A DNA stretch of 64,000 nucleotides, from assembly GCF_000376565.1 (NCBI RefSeq), contig NZ_BARG01000038.1, forward strand, positions 248,001 through 312,000. The letters are read 5' to 3'. This DNA comes from Streptomyces hokutonensis (lineage in GTDB: Bacteria > Actinomycetota > Actinomycetes > Streptomycetales > Streptomycetaceae). Both the position numbers and the translations under genes were made by a program. The notes under the pieces were generated by a model that did no database searches, was not told the origin of the DNA, and worked only from the letters and a program-made list of their open reading frames with translations. Shown here piece after piece: positions 50,023 through 58,716 of this stretch. Numbering within the stretch: position 1 is the first letter of the stretch; every line of letters starts with the position of its first letter.

Positions 50023-50598
50023 GTGGCGTGGCGGAGTGAGGAGTTCGGGGAGTCCCACGAGGGCATCGTGGGGGCGACCCTCGCCGACGGCAGTGAGCCC
50101 AAACCCGTGTATCTGGACGTGGGCAGTGGCACCAACGGATTCCAGACGCGCGAGTGGTGGGCGTACAACGGCTGGCTGGGCCGCCCCAAGGCGGCGGCCT
50201 GGCGGGCCTCCTGTGTGTGCGGCTGGCGTGGCGAGAGCCATCCCATCGACTGGGACCAGGTGGAGGACCACGACCTGGACGACCTGGACACGTCCGACGC
50301 GTACGAGGACTGGTGGGAGCACATCAGCGCGGTCGAACGCCGTACGGTCCCGTTGCCTGAGGAACTCTCCGATCTGATGGAGCAGTTGGAAGAACGGCTC
50401 GACGCGCTCGCCGAGACGGCGCCGGTGGCCGCGCTGAAGGCGGTGGCCATGCTGGAGCGCATGGCGGTCCGGGTCGGCAGGGAGGCCGCGTACGGGGTGC
50501 GGGCCGACGACGTGTCGGGCGAGGCGCTCGGCAAGGCGCTGGGACTCAGCGTGAACCGGGCGCGTTCCCGCCTGGATCGCTACCTTCGGCCCTACTGA
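50023..50598 (+). CDS. Conserved protein of unknown function
   Basis: A 191-residue protein starting at GTG 50023, two bases after GGGGGAG. I do not recognise the family. The N-terminal half (VGSGTNGFQTREWWAYNGWLGRPKAAAWRASCVCGWRGESHPIDWDQ) contains a CVCGW pair and a high number of Trp residues. An acidic patch follows (DLDDLDTSDAYEDWW), and the C-terminal half is helical (DLMEQLEERLDALAETAPVAALKAVAMLERMAVRVGREAAYG), ending in an HTH-like GEALGKALGLSVNRARSRLDRY. That last block may bind DNA. No signal peptide or membrane segment is present. Confidence 0.75.
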   Translation: MAWRSEEFGESHEGIVGATLADGSEPKPVYLDVGSGTNGFQTREWWAYNGWLGRPKAAAWRASCVCGWRGESHPIDWDQVEDHDLDDLDTSDAYEDWWEHISAVERRTVPLPEELSDLMEQLEERLDALAETAPVAALKAVAMLERMAVRVGREAAYGVRADDVSGEALGKALGLSVNRARSRLDRYLRPY

Positions 50599-50695
50599 GC
50601 GGACGGTCGGGACGCCGGACGGGCGCTGGACCGTGCCAGACTGGACGTACCACCAGTCCCCGCTCCGCCGTTCCCGTACTTCACCGAGGTTGTCC

Positions 50696-51328
50696 GTGAC
50701 CAAGCCCCCGGCCCGAGTCCCCCAGCGAAGCAACGCGCGCTCCAACCGGGAACGCATCCTGGCCACGGCCCGCCGGGAACTCGGCCGGAATCCGGACATC
50801 ACCCTGGAGGAACTGGCCCGGGCCTCCGGCGTGGTCCGGCGCACCCTGTTCGGGCACTTCCCCGGCCGGGAGGCGCTGCTGGAGGCGCTGGCCGAGGAGG
50901 GCTCGGAGGCGCTGAAGTCCGCGCTGCCCGCCGAACCGGAACCGGCGGAGCCGGAGTCGGCCGACCGGGCGTTCGCGCGCTTCGTCCTGTCGATGTGGAC
51001 CGTGGGCGACCGCTACCGGCTCCTGCTGGCCCTGACCCGCCGTGACCTGGGCGTCGAGCGGGTGACCGAGATCCTGGCACCGGCCCGCGCCGCCGCCGCA
51101 GCCATCCTGGACCGCGGACAGCGCGAGGGCGTCTTCCACACGCAGTTGCCTGCCGCCGTGCTGAGCGCCGGACTCGAGGCCATGACGGTCGCGCTGCTCG
51201 AAGAGGTCAACACCGGAGAGCTGGAGGACGACGGCACGCACGTGGCCGTCGCCGCCCTGATCGCCGCCGGTGTGCCGGAGAAGCAGGCGCGTGACGTGGT
51301 GGACCAGATCTCGGGCGCGGACGACTGA
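50696..51328 (+). CDS. TetR-family regulator, copy 1
   Basis: A 210-residue TetR repressor from GTG 50696 with GAGGT six bases upstream. The N-terminal helix-turn-helix reads NRERILATARRELGRNPDITLEELARASGVVRRTLFGHFPGREALLEAL. The ligand domain (FARFVLSMWTVGDRYRLLLALTRRDLGVERV, GQREGVFHTQLP) is closely paralogous to that of the regulator at 52162-52770. It lies convergent with the LmeA-like gene. Its own target may be that gene or the efflux pump, but no operator is shared by sequence that I can see. Confidence 0.92.
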   Translation: MTKPPARVPQRSNARSNRERILATARRELGRNPDITLEELARASGVVRRTLFGHFPGREALLEALAEEGSEALKSALPAEPEPAEPESADRAFARFVLSMWTVGDRYRLLLALTRRDLGVERVTEILAPARAAAAAILDRGQREGVFHTQLPAAVLSAGLEAMTVALLEEVNTGELEDDGTHVAVAALIAAGVPEKQARDVVDQISGADD

Positions 51329-51362
51329 GCCCTCGACCGGCAACCCGGTACGGCGAGTCGAC

Positions 51363-52151
51363 TCACGCCGAACCGCTCCCCGCGCCGCCGTCGGACCGGA
51401 AGGTGACCGACTCGCCCGACAGCCGGGCGCTGAGCCCGCTCTCCGTCGCGGTGACGGACCGCAGTCGCAGTCCCTCGGGGATGTTCCGCAGCTGTATCGG
51501 CCGCTCGAAGACCTGGGTGAGCGCCGCGCGCCCCACTTCGGGCAGCAGGCCGCCGGTGACCTGGAAGTCCTTGAAGGCGATGCGGTTGCCGGACAGTACG
51601 GAGACGGTCGCCGCCACGGTGACGTCGGCACCGGGAGCGAGCGGGACCTTCGCGCGGACCTGGTCGGGGCGGGTGCCGCGGGAGATCTCAACGCCGAGGG
51701 TGTCGGACAGGTCCTGATAGGACAGCAGGGCGGTCGCCTCCGCCGAGCGGGCCAGCGCCTCCTTGTCGTCGTCCGACTTCCTCAACCCGGCGAGACGGAC
51801 CGAGAGTTGGCTCACCGGAAGCGGGCCGGTGGTGTCGCTCGCCGGTATGTCGTGGGCGGTGATGTCCACGTGCCGCAGGGTGCCGGCGGCCAGTTGGGTC
51901 AGCACGGGGAAGCCCCGGACATGGACCTCCGGCGCCGAGGGCGTATGCATGCCCTCCTGGAAGGCCTTGGCCGTACGGGACTCGACCCGCGCCGTCGCGA
52001 AGCGGTCGACGGCGACGGGAACGACGAGCAGCGCGACGAGCGCGCCGACCGCGATGACCACCGGGCGCCGGTTCGTGCGCGGCGGGCGGGTGTCGTCGGG
52101 CTCGTACGCCCCGTACGTGAAGTCGGCGTAGTCGTACCGGTGTTGGTCCAT
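51363..52151 (-). CDS. DUF2993/LmeA-like phospholipid-binding protein
   Basis: A 262-residue protein of the DUF2993 (LmeA-like) family. A 30-residue cytoplasmic tail with many Asp/Tyr residues precedes one membrane helix (VVIAVGALVALLVVPVAVDRF); the outer domain starts RVESRTAKAFQEGMHTPSAPEVHVRGFPVLTQLAAGTLRHVDITAHD, the conserved start of the tubular lipid-binding fold. GGAG precedes the ATG. The mycobacterial relative LmeA acts in lipomannan assembly; Streptomyces members are not characterised to my knowledge. It lies between two paralogous TetR genes. Confidence 0.88.
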   Translation of the reverse strand: MDQHRYDYADFTYGAYEPDDTRPPRTNRRPVVIAVGALVALLVVPVAVDRFATARVESRTAKAFQEGMHTPSAPEVHVRGFPVLTQLAAGTLRHVDITAHDIPASDTTGPLPVSQLSVRLAGLRKSDDDKEALARSAEATALLSYQDLSDTLGVEISRGTRPDQVRAKVPLAPGADVTVAATVSVLSGNRIAFKDFQVTGGLLPEVGRAALTQVFERPIQLRNIPEGLRLRSVTATESGLSARLSGESVTFRSDGGAGSGSA

Positions 52152-52161
52152 GAGGTCTCCT

Positions 52162-52770
52162 TCAGCTGGACGATCGCAGATGGTGAACCGCGGCGGCGGC
52201 GCTGTCGCGTCCGACGCCGGCGGTGATGAGGGCGGCGGTGGTGGCGGCCGTGCCGTCGTCGTTCCAGAGGCCGGAGTTGACGCATTCCAGGAGCGCCAGC
52301 ATCTGTGCCTCCAGGGCTCGGTTGAGCGGTCCCGGCGGGACGGTGGTGTGGAAGACGCCCTGTTGCTGGCCCTGGGCGAGGATCCCGCTGACGGTCTCGC
52401 GGGCCGGGCGGAGCAGCGCGTCGATCGCGTCGGGGCCGAGGTCGCGGTGGGCGAGTCCGAGGAGCGTGCGGTAGCGGTCGCCGACCGGCCACAGGGCCAG
52501 GACGAAGCGGGCCAGCGCGGTCACGGCGTCCGGCGTCGGCGCGTGCGTGTCGGCGCTCACCCGCCGTACCGCCTCCCCGGCGTCCGCGGCGAGGCCCTGG
52601 ACGAGCTCGGCCCGCCCGGTGAAGTGCCCGTAGATGGTGCGCCGGGCCACGCCGGCCGCCCCGGCGATGTCACCGAGGCTGCAGTCGGGGTCACGGCCCA
52701 GTTCACGCAGGGCTGCTTCCAGGATGCGGGCGCGGGTGGCGTGCGCCCTGGCGCTGCTGCGGCTGATCAC
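52162..52770 (-). CDS. TetR-family regulator, copy 2
   Basis: A 202-residue TetR repressor; GTG 52770 is chosen for AGGAGG seven bases upstream, excluding a longer hydrophobic N-terminus. Helix-turn-helix: TRARILEAALRELGRDPDCSLGDIAGAAGVARRTIYGHFTGRAELVQGL. The ligand domain (ALARFVLALWPVGDRYRTLLGLAHRDLGPDAIDALL, GQQQGVFHT) parallels the copy at 50696. It is divergent from the MFS efflux gene with two operator-like repeats in the 108-bp gap, which makes it the likely repressor of the pump, induced by drug-like compounds. Confidence 0.93.
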   Translation of the reverse strand: MISRSSARAHATRARILEAALRELGRDPDCSLGDIAGAAGVARRTIYGHFTGRAELVQGLAADAGEAVRRVSADTHAPTPDAVTALARFVLALWPVGDRYRTLLGLAHRDLGPDAIDALLRPARETVSGILAQGQQQGVFHTTVPPGPLNRALEAQMLALLECVNSGLWNDDGTAATTAALITAGVGRDSAAAAVHHLRSSS

Positions 52771-52810
52771 GTCGACACCTCCTGGAGGGGCTGCCTCGTC
52801 CCGGCATAGT

Positions 52811-52855
52811 TGCACATCAATGAGCAATAAAATAGTCTGCACATCAGTGAGCAAT
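52811..52855. repeat. Two 18-bp operator-like repeats between TetR and MFS genes
   Basis: TGCACATCAATGAGCAAT (52811-52828) and TGCACATCAGTGAGCAAT (52838-52855) differ by one base and are 27 bp apart. Each is an imperfect inverted repeat (TGCACAT and ATGAGCA halves). They lie in an AT-rich patch unlike the surrounding sequence, the natural place for the divergent promoters and repressor. Confidence 0.8.
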
Positions 52856-52878
52856 TAATGCGTCCCCAGGAGTCCCCG

Positions 52879-54489
52879 ATGCCGCTCTTCGTCACCACCC
52901 CCGTCGACCGGATGGCCGGGCCCTACGCACGCCGCTGGTCCGCCCTGATCGTCCTGTGCCTGAGCCTGCTGATCGTGGTCATGGCGAACACCTCGCTGAT
53001 CGTGGCCGCGCCCGCCATGACCACGGACCTCGGCCTGAGCAGCAGCGATCTGCAATGGGTCATCGACGGCTACACCGTCCCGTACGCCGCGCTGATGCTC
53101 GTCCTGGGCTCGATCGGCGACAAGTACAGCCGCCGCGGCGCCCTCGTCACCGGCCTGCTGATCTTCGCCGGCGGATCGGTCATGGGCAGCCTCGTCCACG
53201 AGACCGGGCTCGTCATCGCCGCCCGCGCGACCATGGGCGTGGGTGCGGCCGTGGTCATGCCGGCCACGCTGTCCCTGCTGGTCGCGATCTTCCCGAAGCA
53301 CGAGCGGGCGCGGGCCATCACGGCCTGGACCGCCACCTCGGGCCTCGCCATCGCCGTCGGCCCGCTGGTCGCGGGGTGGCTGCTCGAGAGCCACGCCTGG
53401 GGTTCCACGTTCCTGATCAACGTCCCCATCGCCGTCCTCGCGGTGGTCGGCGCCCTGGTCCTCGTCCCGCCGTCCAAGGCGGACACGAAGTTCCGCATCG
53501 ACTACGTGGGCGGTCTGCTCTCCATCGTCTCGGTCGGCAGCCTCGTCTACGCGATCATCGAGGGCCCGCACTTCGGCTGGGGCGCCGGACCGGTCACCGC
53601 GGCCGTCGTCGCCGCCGTAGGACTGCCCGCCTTCGTGGCCTGGGAGCTGCGCCACCCGCGCCCCATGCTCGACGTCCGCAAGTTCGCCCACCGCCCCTTC
53701 AGCGGCTCGATGACAGCGGTGCTGTTCTTCTTCTTCGGCACCTTCGGCTCGATCTACTACGCCACGCAGTTCCTGCAGTTCGTCCTCGGCTACAACGCGC
53801 TGGAGACCGGCGTACGACTGCTGCCGCTGGCCGGAGCCGTGTTCCTCGGCGCCGCGGTCACCGGACGGCTCACCCCCAGGCTCGGCATGAAGCCGATGGT
53901 GGTGACCGGCATGGTGCTGGGCACCGTGGCCGTCCTCCTGCTCACCCAGGTCGACAAGACCTCCACCTACGGCGACTTCCTGCCCACGCTGATGCTGCTC
54001 GGTTTCGCGGTCGGACTGAGCGTCTCGCCCGCCACGGACACGATCATGGGCTCCTTCCCGGAGAACGAGCTCGGTGTCGGCGGCGGCGCCAACGACACCG
54101 CGCTGGAACTGGGCGGCTCGCTCGGTATCGCCATCCTCGGCTCGCTGCTGGGCACCGTCTACAAGGACAAGCTGACCGACCTGGTCGGCGGCCATCTCCC
54201 CGCCGCCGCCCTCGACACCGCCAAGGACTCGGTCGGCGGCGGCCTGGCGGTCGCCCAGGAGATCGCGAAGACGCCGTCCGCCGGACCGCAGCAGGCCCAG
54301 GCACTGGTCGACGCCGTGCACGAGGCCTTCGCCCACGGTGTCGCGCAGACCAGCCTGGTCGGCGGGATCATCATGGCCGCCGGCACGCTGATCGTCCTCG
54401 CGGTCCTGCCAGGCCGCCGCGCGGCCGGCGAGCAGGAGCCGAAGGCGGCGGAGACCAGCCGCGACGAGGAGCACGCCGACTCCGTCTGA
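52879..54489 (+). CDS. MFS drug efflux transporter, DHA2 (14-TM) type
   Basis: A 536-residue proton-coupled exporter. ATG 52879 has AGGAG six bases ahead and is preferred to an ATG 21 bases upstream that overlaps the operators. Membrane segments begin SALIVLCLSLLIVVMANTSLIVAAP; the motif A-like loop GSIGDKYSRRGALVTGLLIFAGGS and the antiporter motif C region GLAIAVGPLVAGWLLE are intact, which matches EmrB/QacA-type pumps. About 14 segments are predicted and the C-terminal tail is short and acidic. Its TetR neighbour and operators suggest inducible resistance or metabolite export. Confidence 0.95.
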   Translation: MPLFVTTPVDRMAGPYARRWSALIVLCLSLLIVVMANTSLIVAAPAMTTDLGLSSSDLQWVIDGYTVPYAALMLVLGSIGDKYSRRGALVTGLLIFAGGSVMGSLVHETGLVIAARATMGVGAAVVMPATLSLLVAIFPKHERARAITAWTATSGLAIAVGPLVAGWLLESHAWGSTFLINVPIAVLAVVGALVLVPPSKADTKFRIDYVGGLLSIVSVGSLVYAIIEGPHFGWGAGPVTAAVVAAVGLPAFVAWELRHPRPMLDVRKFAHRPFSGSMTAVLFFFFGTFGSIYYATQFLQFVLGYNALETGVRLLPLAGAVFLGAAVTGRLTPRLGMKPMVVTGMVLGTVAVLLLTQVDKTSTYGDFLPTLMLLGFAVGLSVSPATDTIMGSFPENELGVGGGANDTALELGGSLGIAILGSLLGTVYKDKLTDLVGGHLPAAALDTAKDSVGGGLAVAQEIAKTPSAGPQQAQALVDAVHEAFAHGVAQTSLVGGIIMAAGTLIVLAVLPGRRAAGEQEPKAAETSRDEEHADSV

Positions 54490-54501
54490 ACTCCGGTGCG
54501 A

Positions 54502-54532
54502 TGCGGGCCCCTTCGTGCAGCGGGGGCCCGCA
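54502..54532 (+). terminator. Terminator of the MFS gene
   Basis: A 10-bp stem (TGCGGGCCCC with its complement, loop of 11) starts 12 bp after the MFS stop. The remaining 190 bp up to the next gene hold no gene that I can support. Confidence 0.6.
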
Positions 54533-54720
54533 CGATCGCGTAGGCGCGCAACGAACGAACGGGGGCACACTCCGGTCCGCCGGGCCATCGTGCATAAACT
54601 GGGCACAGTTCAGCCTCGGCGCCCGCTCCCTCGTCCGCTCGGAGAACACCGTCCCCGCCTAGAGCGGCGCCGGGATCGCCGACGGTTGAAGCTCACTTCA
54701 CGAAATCGACGGTCCTGCCT

Positions 54721-55845
54721 GTGCACGCTCCGGACACCACCGCCATCACCCCCGAACCGGCCGACACGGCGCCGCATCGCACCCGGCGCTGGCTGCGCCC
54801 GGTGGTGATCACGGTCCTGCTCGCGCTGTTCACCACCGAACTGGTGCTCGGCTGGCCGTCGCTCGCCGCGGCGCTGTCACAGCTGCGCGCACCCCGCCTG
54901 AACTGGTTCGCCGTCGCGCTCGTCGCCGAAGTCGCCGCCATGGGCTGCTACGCGCGCATGCAGCGTCGGCTGCTGCGCTCGGCCGGGGTGATCGTGCCGA
55001 TCCAGAAGCACGTCGCCCTGGCCTACGCCGCGCACTCGCTCAGCGTCACACTGCCCGGCGGACCGGCCTTCTCCACCCACTTCAACTACCAGCAGATGCG
55101 CCGCTTCGGAGCCACCCCCGCCGTCGCCTCCTGGTGCATCGCGCTGTCCGGCATCCTCTCCGCGGCGGCCCTGGCCGTCGTCACCGCGATCTCCGCGATC
55201 GCCTCCGACGGCAGTCTGCAGTGGCACAGCCTCGTCACCCTCGGCCTGGCCGTCCTGCTGCTCACCGTCGGCATCCGGCGCATCACCCGGCACCCGGAGA
55301 AGGTCGAACCGGCCACCCGGGCCGCGCTCGCCAAGGTCAACAAGTTGCGGCACCTTCCCGAGACCCAGGGCCTCGACCGGATCCGCGGCTTCGTCGATCA
55401 ACTCCGCACCGCCCGGCTGCAACCCCGGCACGCCGTCGCCGCCGCCGTCTTCGCCGTGCTCAACTGGCTGCTCGACGCGGGCTGTCTGTGGCTCTGCTTC
55501 CACGCCATAAGCGACACGCAGATCAGCAACGCCCAACTGCTGCTCGCCTTCTGCGCGGGCATGGCCGCCGGCACCCTCACGATCATCCCGGGCGGACTCG
55601 GCATCATCGACAGCGCGCTCGTCCTCGGCCTGGTCACGGGTGGCGTGGCGACCAGCACCGCCATCGCCACGGTCGTGCTCTACCGGATCATCAGCTTCGG
55701 GTTCATCATCGGCGTCGGCTGGATAACGTGGCTGGTCATCCGCCGCCACAACCGCCGTGAGCCGGTCGTCCCGGTCGACGCCGACGGTGCCCAGGAGGAC
55801 AGGGGTCCCCTGGGCACCGGCGCCGGTACGTCGGCGGGTCACTAG
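54721..55845 (+). CDS. Lysylphosphatidylglycerol synthase-like flippase-domain membrane protein (UPF0104)
   Basis: A 374-residue integral membrane protein of the UPF0104/LPG-synthase membrane-domain family, which moves or modifies lipids at the membrane. About eight hydrophobic segments: LRPVVITVLLALFTTELVL, WFAVALVAEVAAMG..., then the family motif block VALAYAAHSLSVTLPGGPAFSTHFNYQQMRRFGA and the late GTLTIIPGGLGIIDSALVLG. It lacks the GNAT lysyl-transfer domain of MprF, so only the flippase half is present. The GTG start lacks a clear ribosome site. Its stop overlaps the stop of the chitinase in a shared CTAG. Confidence 0.88.
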   Translation: MHAPDTTAITPEPADTAPHRTRRWLRPVVITVLLALFTTELVLGWPSLAAALSQLRAPRLNWFAVALVAEVAAMGCYARMQRRLLRSAGVIVPIQKHVALAYAAHSLSVTLPGGPAFSTHFNYQQMRRFGATPAVASWCIALSGILSAAALAVVTAISAIASDGSLQWHSLVTLGLAVLLLTVGIRRITRHPEKVEPATRAALAKVNKLRHLPETQGLDRIRGFVDQLRTARLQPRHAVAAAVFAVLNWLLDAGCLWLCFHAISDTQISNAQLLLAFCAGMAAGTLTIIPGGLGIIDSALVLGLVTGGVATSTAIATVVLYRIISFGFIIGVGWITWLVIRRHNRREPVVPVDADGAQEDRGPLGTGAGTSAGH

Positions 55846-57551
55846 CTGAGCGTGAAGTCGTCCGCGGTGACGTTGGACTGGCCGTACCAGCCGTGGACGT
55901 AGACGGTGACCGTTCCGCTGCTGCCGGTGGTGAAGGGGACCGACAGCTGGTTCCAGCTCGTGCTGTTGGACCAGGTGCTCGCGGAGGCGCCGCCGCTCAC
56001 CCCGAGGTAGGCGTACGGTCCCTGGACCCAGGCGGTGAGTGTGTAGCTCTTGTTGGGGGACAGGGTGACGGTCTGGTCGCATTCGCCGGTGGCGCTGGAG
56101 CTCGGGGTGACCTGAAGGCTGTGGCTTCCGCTGTGTACGGGACTGGAGACCACCGCGCTGCCGCCCGTGCAGCTCCACGGGCTCAGACTTCCGGTCTCGA
56201 AGCCCGCGTTGGTCAGCGAGCCCCCGCCGCCGCCTCCGCCAGTGCTGCTGGTGACGGTGAGCGTGTACGTCGCGCTGTGGCTGCCCGTCGCGGCGGTGCC
56301 GGTGACGGTGATCGGGTAACTGCCCGCGGCCACGGACGAGCCGACCGTCGCCGTCAGTGTCGAACTGCCCCCGGACGTCACGGAGTTCGGGCTGAACGAG
56401 ACACTGACACCGGAGGGTGCGCCGGAGGCGGTGAGACTGACGGACTCGGCGCTGCCGGAGGTGACGGCGGTGGAGACGGCCGAGGTCGCCGAACCGCCCT
56501 GGGCCACCGAGGCGGAGCCCGGTGACAGGGAGAGTGAGAAGTCGCTCGTGGTGCCTCCGCCGCCGCCCGTGCCCGTGCCCGTGTAGGGCACGAACGCGTC
56601 GGTGAACGCGAGGCTGTTCTGGCTGATCTGACTGCACGTGGGCAGGGAGTTGGCGTTGCCGCCGCACGCCTGGTCCCGAGTGATCGCCCAGAACGCCAGC
56701 CGGCCGACGCTGTTCTGCGCGGCGAAGCTCTCCACCGTCTGGGCGTCCGCCAGGGTGAAGGTGGAGCCGTCGTCGTTCTTGCCGATCATCGGGGTGATGC
56801 CGAGGTTGGCGTAGGTGTAGCCGGAGTCGACGGACTGCATCTGCGCCAGCGTGGCCTTGGCCGCGGAGACGGCGGCCTGCCCCATCTCGGTGCCGGTGCC
56901 CGCGTAGTAGTCCATGGCCATGATGTTGAGGACGTCGATCTTGATGCCCGCGGTCCTGGCGGCCTTGACGATGTTGACGCCGTCGCCGGTCAGCCCGCTC
57001 GTCAGCACCGGCAGGGTCATGGAGAACTTCAGGTTCGGGTTGGACGCCTTGAGGTCCTTCATCGCCTGCATCTGGCGGGCCACCGCGGCGGTGTCCGCGA
57101 TGGCGGCGCCCTCGATGTCGAAGTCGAGCTGCGTGACGCCGTAGTCGTTGATGATGGCCTGGTATCCGGCGTCGATGCTGCTCTGCGTCGAGCACGTCCA
57201 GGCCAGCGGCTCGCCGCTCGCGCCGCCGGAGGAGATGATGACCGACGCGCCCTCGGACTTCGCCTTGGCGATCAGGGGGTCGGTGAAGGAGTCGTTGCCG
57301 ATGGGGAGCGTGTCGCCCCAGATCTGGTTGCAGCCGACGCCGAGGACGAAGGCCGCTGTGTACGCCTTGAGTTGGTGTCCGGTGATGGCGGTGTCGAGCA
57401 GTCCTTCCTGACTGTTCGACATGTCGACGTAGGGGGCCACGGAGTAGACGCTGCTTCCCGCGGCGCTGCTCGCGGGGGCCAGGGCGACGGTGACGCCGGT
57501 GACCGAGAGCGCGAGGGTGCACACGGAGGCCGCGAGTCTTGCCAGGCGCAT
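55842..57551 (-). CDS. Secreted GH18 chitinase with Ig-like and carbohydrate-binding regions
   Basis: A 569-residue secreted enzyme. Signal peptide: LARLAASVCTLALSVTGVTV, cleavage near SSA-AGSS. The GH18 catalytic domain (about 35-325) has the DxxDxDxE-type motif QLDFDIEGAAI, catalytic Glu147, MTLPVL and AMDYYAG, and FWAITRDQACGG. A GGGGG linker leads to a region of about 90 residues rich in Ser/Thr (SDFSLSLSPGSASVAQGGSA... TLTVTSS), like Ig-type surface modules. A second Gly linker precedes a 120-residue beta module (SLTNAGFETGSLSPWSCTGG... VTADDFTLS) of CBM-like type. Two DasR-like sites lie 67-116 bp upstream. The substrate could be chitin or another GlcNAc polymer. Confidence 0.93.
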   Translation of the reverse strand: MRLARLAASVCTLALSVTGVTVALAPASSAAGSSVYSVAPYVDMSNSQEGLLDTAITGHQLKAYTAAFVLGVGCNQIWGDTLPIGNDSFTDPLIAKAKSEGASVIISSGGASGEPLAWTCSTQSSIDAGYQAIINDYGVTQLDFDIEGAAIADTAAVARQMQAMKDLKASNPNLKFSMTLPVLTSGLTGDGVNIVKAARTAGIKIDVLNIMAMDYYAGTGTEMGQAAVSAAKATLAQMQSVDSGYTYANLGITPMIGKNDDGSTFTLADAQTVESFAAQNSVGRLAFWAITRDQACGGNANSLPTCSQISQNSLAFTDAFVPYTGTGTGGGGGTTSDFSLSLSPGSASVAQGGSATSAVSTAVTSGSAESVSLTASGAPSGVSVSFSPNSVTSGGSSTLTATVGSSVAAGSYPITVTGTAATGSHSATYTLTVTSSTGGGGGGGSLTNAGFETGSLSPWSCTGGSAVVSSPVHSGSHSLQVTPSSSATGECDQTVTLSPNKSYTLTAWVQGPYAYLGVSGGASASTWSNSTSWNQLSVPFTTGSSGTVTVYVHGWYGQSNVTADDFTLS

Positions 57552-57617
57552 GACAGATCCCCTTTCGGGGGTGCCTATGGGGAGGGGGAGTTGTGGGGGG
57601 TGGAGCGCGAAAGGCTT

Positions 57618-57667
57618 TGGTATATACCAAACAACTCTCCGAGTCCTCCGTCAAGAGGACTAGACCA
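57618..57667. promoter_or_regulatory. Two DasR-responsive-like sites before the chitinase
   Basis: TGGTATATACCA (57618-57629; the perfect palindrome extends over 57616-57631) matches the dre consensus TGGTnTAnACCA fully. AGGACTAGACCA (57656-57667) matches TGGTCTAGACCA in 10 of 12 positions. Both lie 67-116 bp upstream of the chitinase start, the position where Streptomyces chitinase promoters carry 12-bp direct repeats bound by DasR. Confidence 0.7.
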
Positions 57668-57693
57668 ACTGACTCCCCTCTCCTCCGCCCGGC

Positions 57694-58716
57694 TCAGGCC
57701 GGCTTCGCCGCGCGGGCGACCAGGTCCAGCGCGATGTCCGTGATCATGTCCTCCTGGCCGCCGACCATCGCCCGCCGCCCGGCCTCGACCAGGATGCTGC
57801 GCGTGTCCAGTCCGTAGCGGGCGGCGGCCGTCTCGGCGTGGCGCAGGAAGCTGGAGTACACGCCCGCGTACCCGAGGCTGAGGGTCTCGCGGTCCACCCT
57901 CACCTCGCGGTCCTGCAGCGGTCGTACGAGATCGTCGGCCGCGTCCATCAGCGGGAACAGGTCGCAGCCGTGCTTCCACCCCATCAGGTCGGCGACCGCC
58001 ACGAACGCTTCCAGCGGGCAGTTGCCCGCGCCCGCGCCCTGGCCCGCGAGGGAGGCGTCGACGCGGATCGCGCCGCCCTCGACCGCGACGACCGTGTTGG
58101 CCACGCCCAGCGCGAGATTGTGGTGGGCGTGGATCCCCAACTCGGTCTCCGGGGCGAGGACTTCGCGGTACGCGCGGAAGCGGTCCCGTACCCCGTCCAT
58201 CGTCAACCGGCCGCCGGAGTCCGTGACGTACACGCAGTGGGCGCCGTAGGACTCCATCAGCTTGGCCTGGCGGGCGAGTTCGGCCGGCTCGGCCATGTGG
58301 GACATCATCAGGAACCCGGCCACGTCCATACCCAACTCCCGCGCGGCGGCGATGTGTTGGGCGGAGATGTCGGCCTCGGTGCAGTGCGTGGCGACCCGTA
58401 CCGAGCGGATGCCCAGGGCGTGGGCCTGCTTGAGGTCGTGGACGGTTCCGATGCCCGGCAGGAGGAGGGTTGTCGGGACCGCCTGCCGTACGGCGTCGGT
58501 GACGGCCTCGATCCACTCCCAGTCGGTGTGCGCGCCGACGCCGTAGTTGATGCTGGAGCCCGACAGTCCGTCGCCGTGGGCGATCTCGATGGCGGCCACT
58601 CCGGCCGCGTCCAGGGCGGCCGCGATCGCGCGGGCCTGGTCGACGGTGTAGCGGTGGCGCACGGCGTGCATGCCGTCCCGCAGGGTGACGTCCTGGACGT
58701 AGAGGGACGGGGTCAC
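57694..58716 (-). CDS. mhpE: 4-hydroxy-2-oxovalerate aldolase
   Basis: Splits 4-hydroxy-2-oxovalerate into pyruvate and acetaldehyde in the meta-cleavage pathway. It has 340 residues, the family size. The TIM-barrel HMGL-like domain begins LYVQDVTLRDGMHAVRHRY with catalytic Arg/Asp; GIHAHHNLALGVAN carries the metal His pair; a C-terminal DmpG-specific communication domain follows (AETAAARYGLDTRSILVEAGRRAMVGGQEDM). Its GTG overlaps the stop of the acetaldehyde dehydrogenase gene (GTGA), in keeping with the channelled heterotetramer that the two form. It is the last gene of the operon. Confidence 0.95.
   Translation of the reverse strand: MTPSLYVQDVTLRDGMHAVRHRYTVDQARAIAAALDAAGVAAIEIAHGDGLSGSSINYGVGAHTDWEWIEAVTDAVRQAVPTTLLLPGIGTVHDLKQAHALGIRSVRVATHCTEADISAQHIAAARELGMDVAGFLMMSHMAEPAELARQAKLMESYGAHCVYVTDSGGRLTMDGVRDRFRAYREVLAPETELGIHAHHNLALGVANTVVAVEGGAIRVDASLAGQGAGAGNCPLEAFVAVADLMGWKHGCDLFPLMDAADDLVRPLQDREVRVDRETLSLGYAGVYSSFLRHAETAAARYGLDTRSILVEAGRRAMVGGQEDMITDIALDLVARAAKPA

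Noticed and set aside
52855..54606. A 583-residue minus-strand frame over the MFS gene
   Set aside because: Its composition is shadow-like (long Gly/Asp/Arg/Gln runs) and the plus strand encodes a clear 14-TM transporter.
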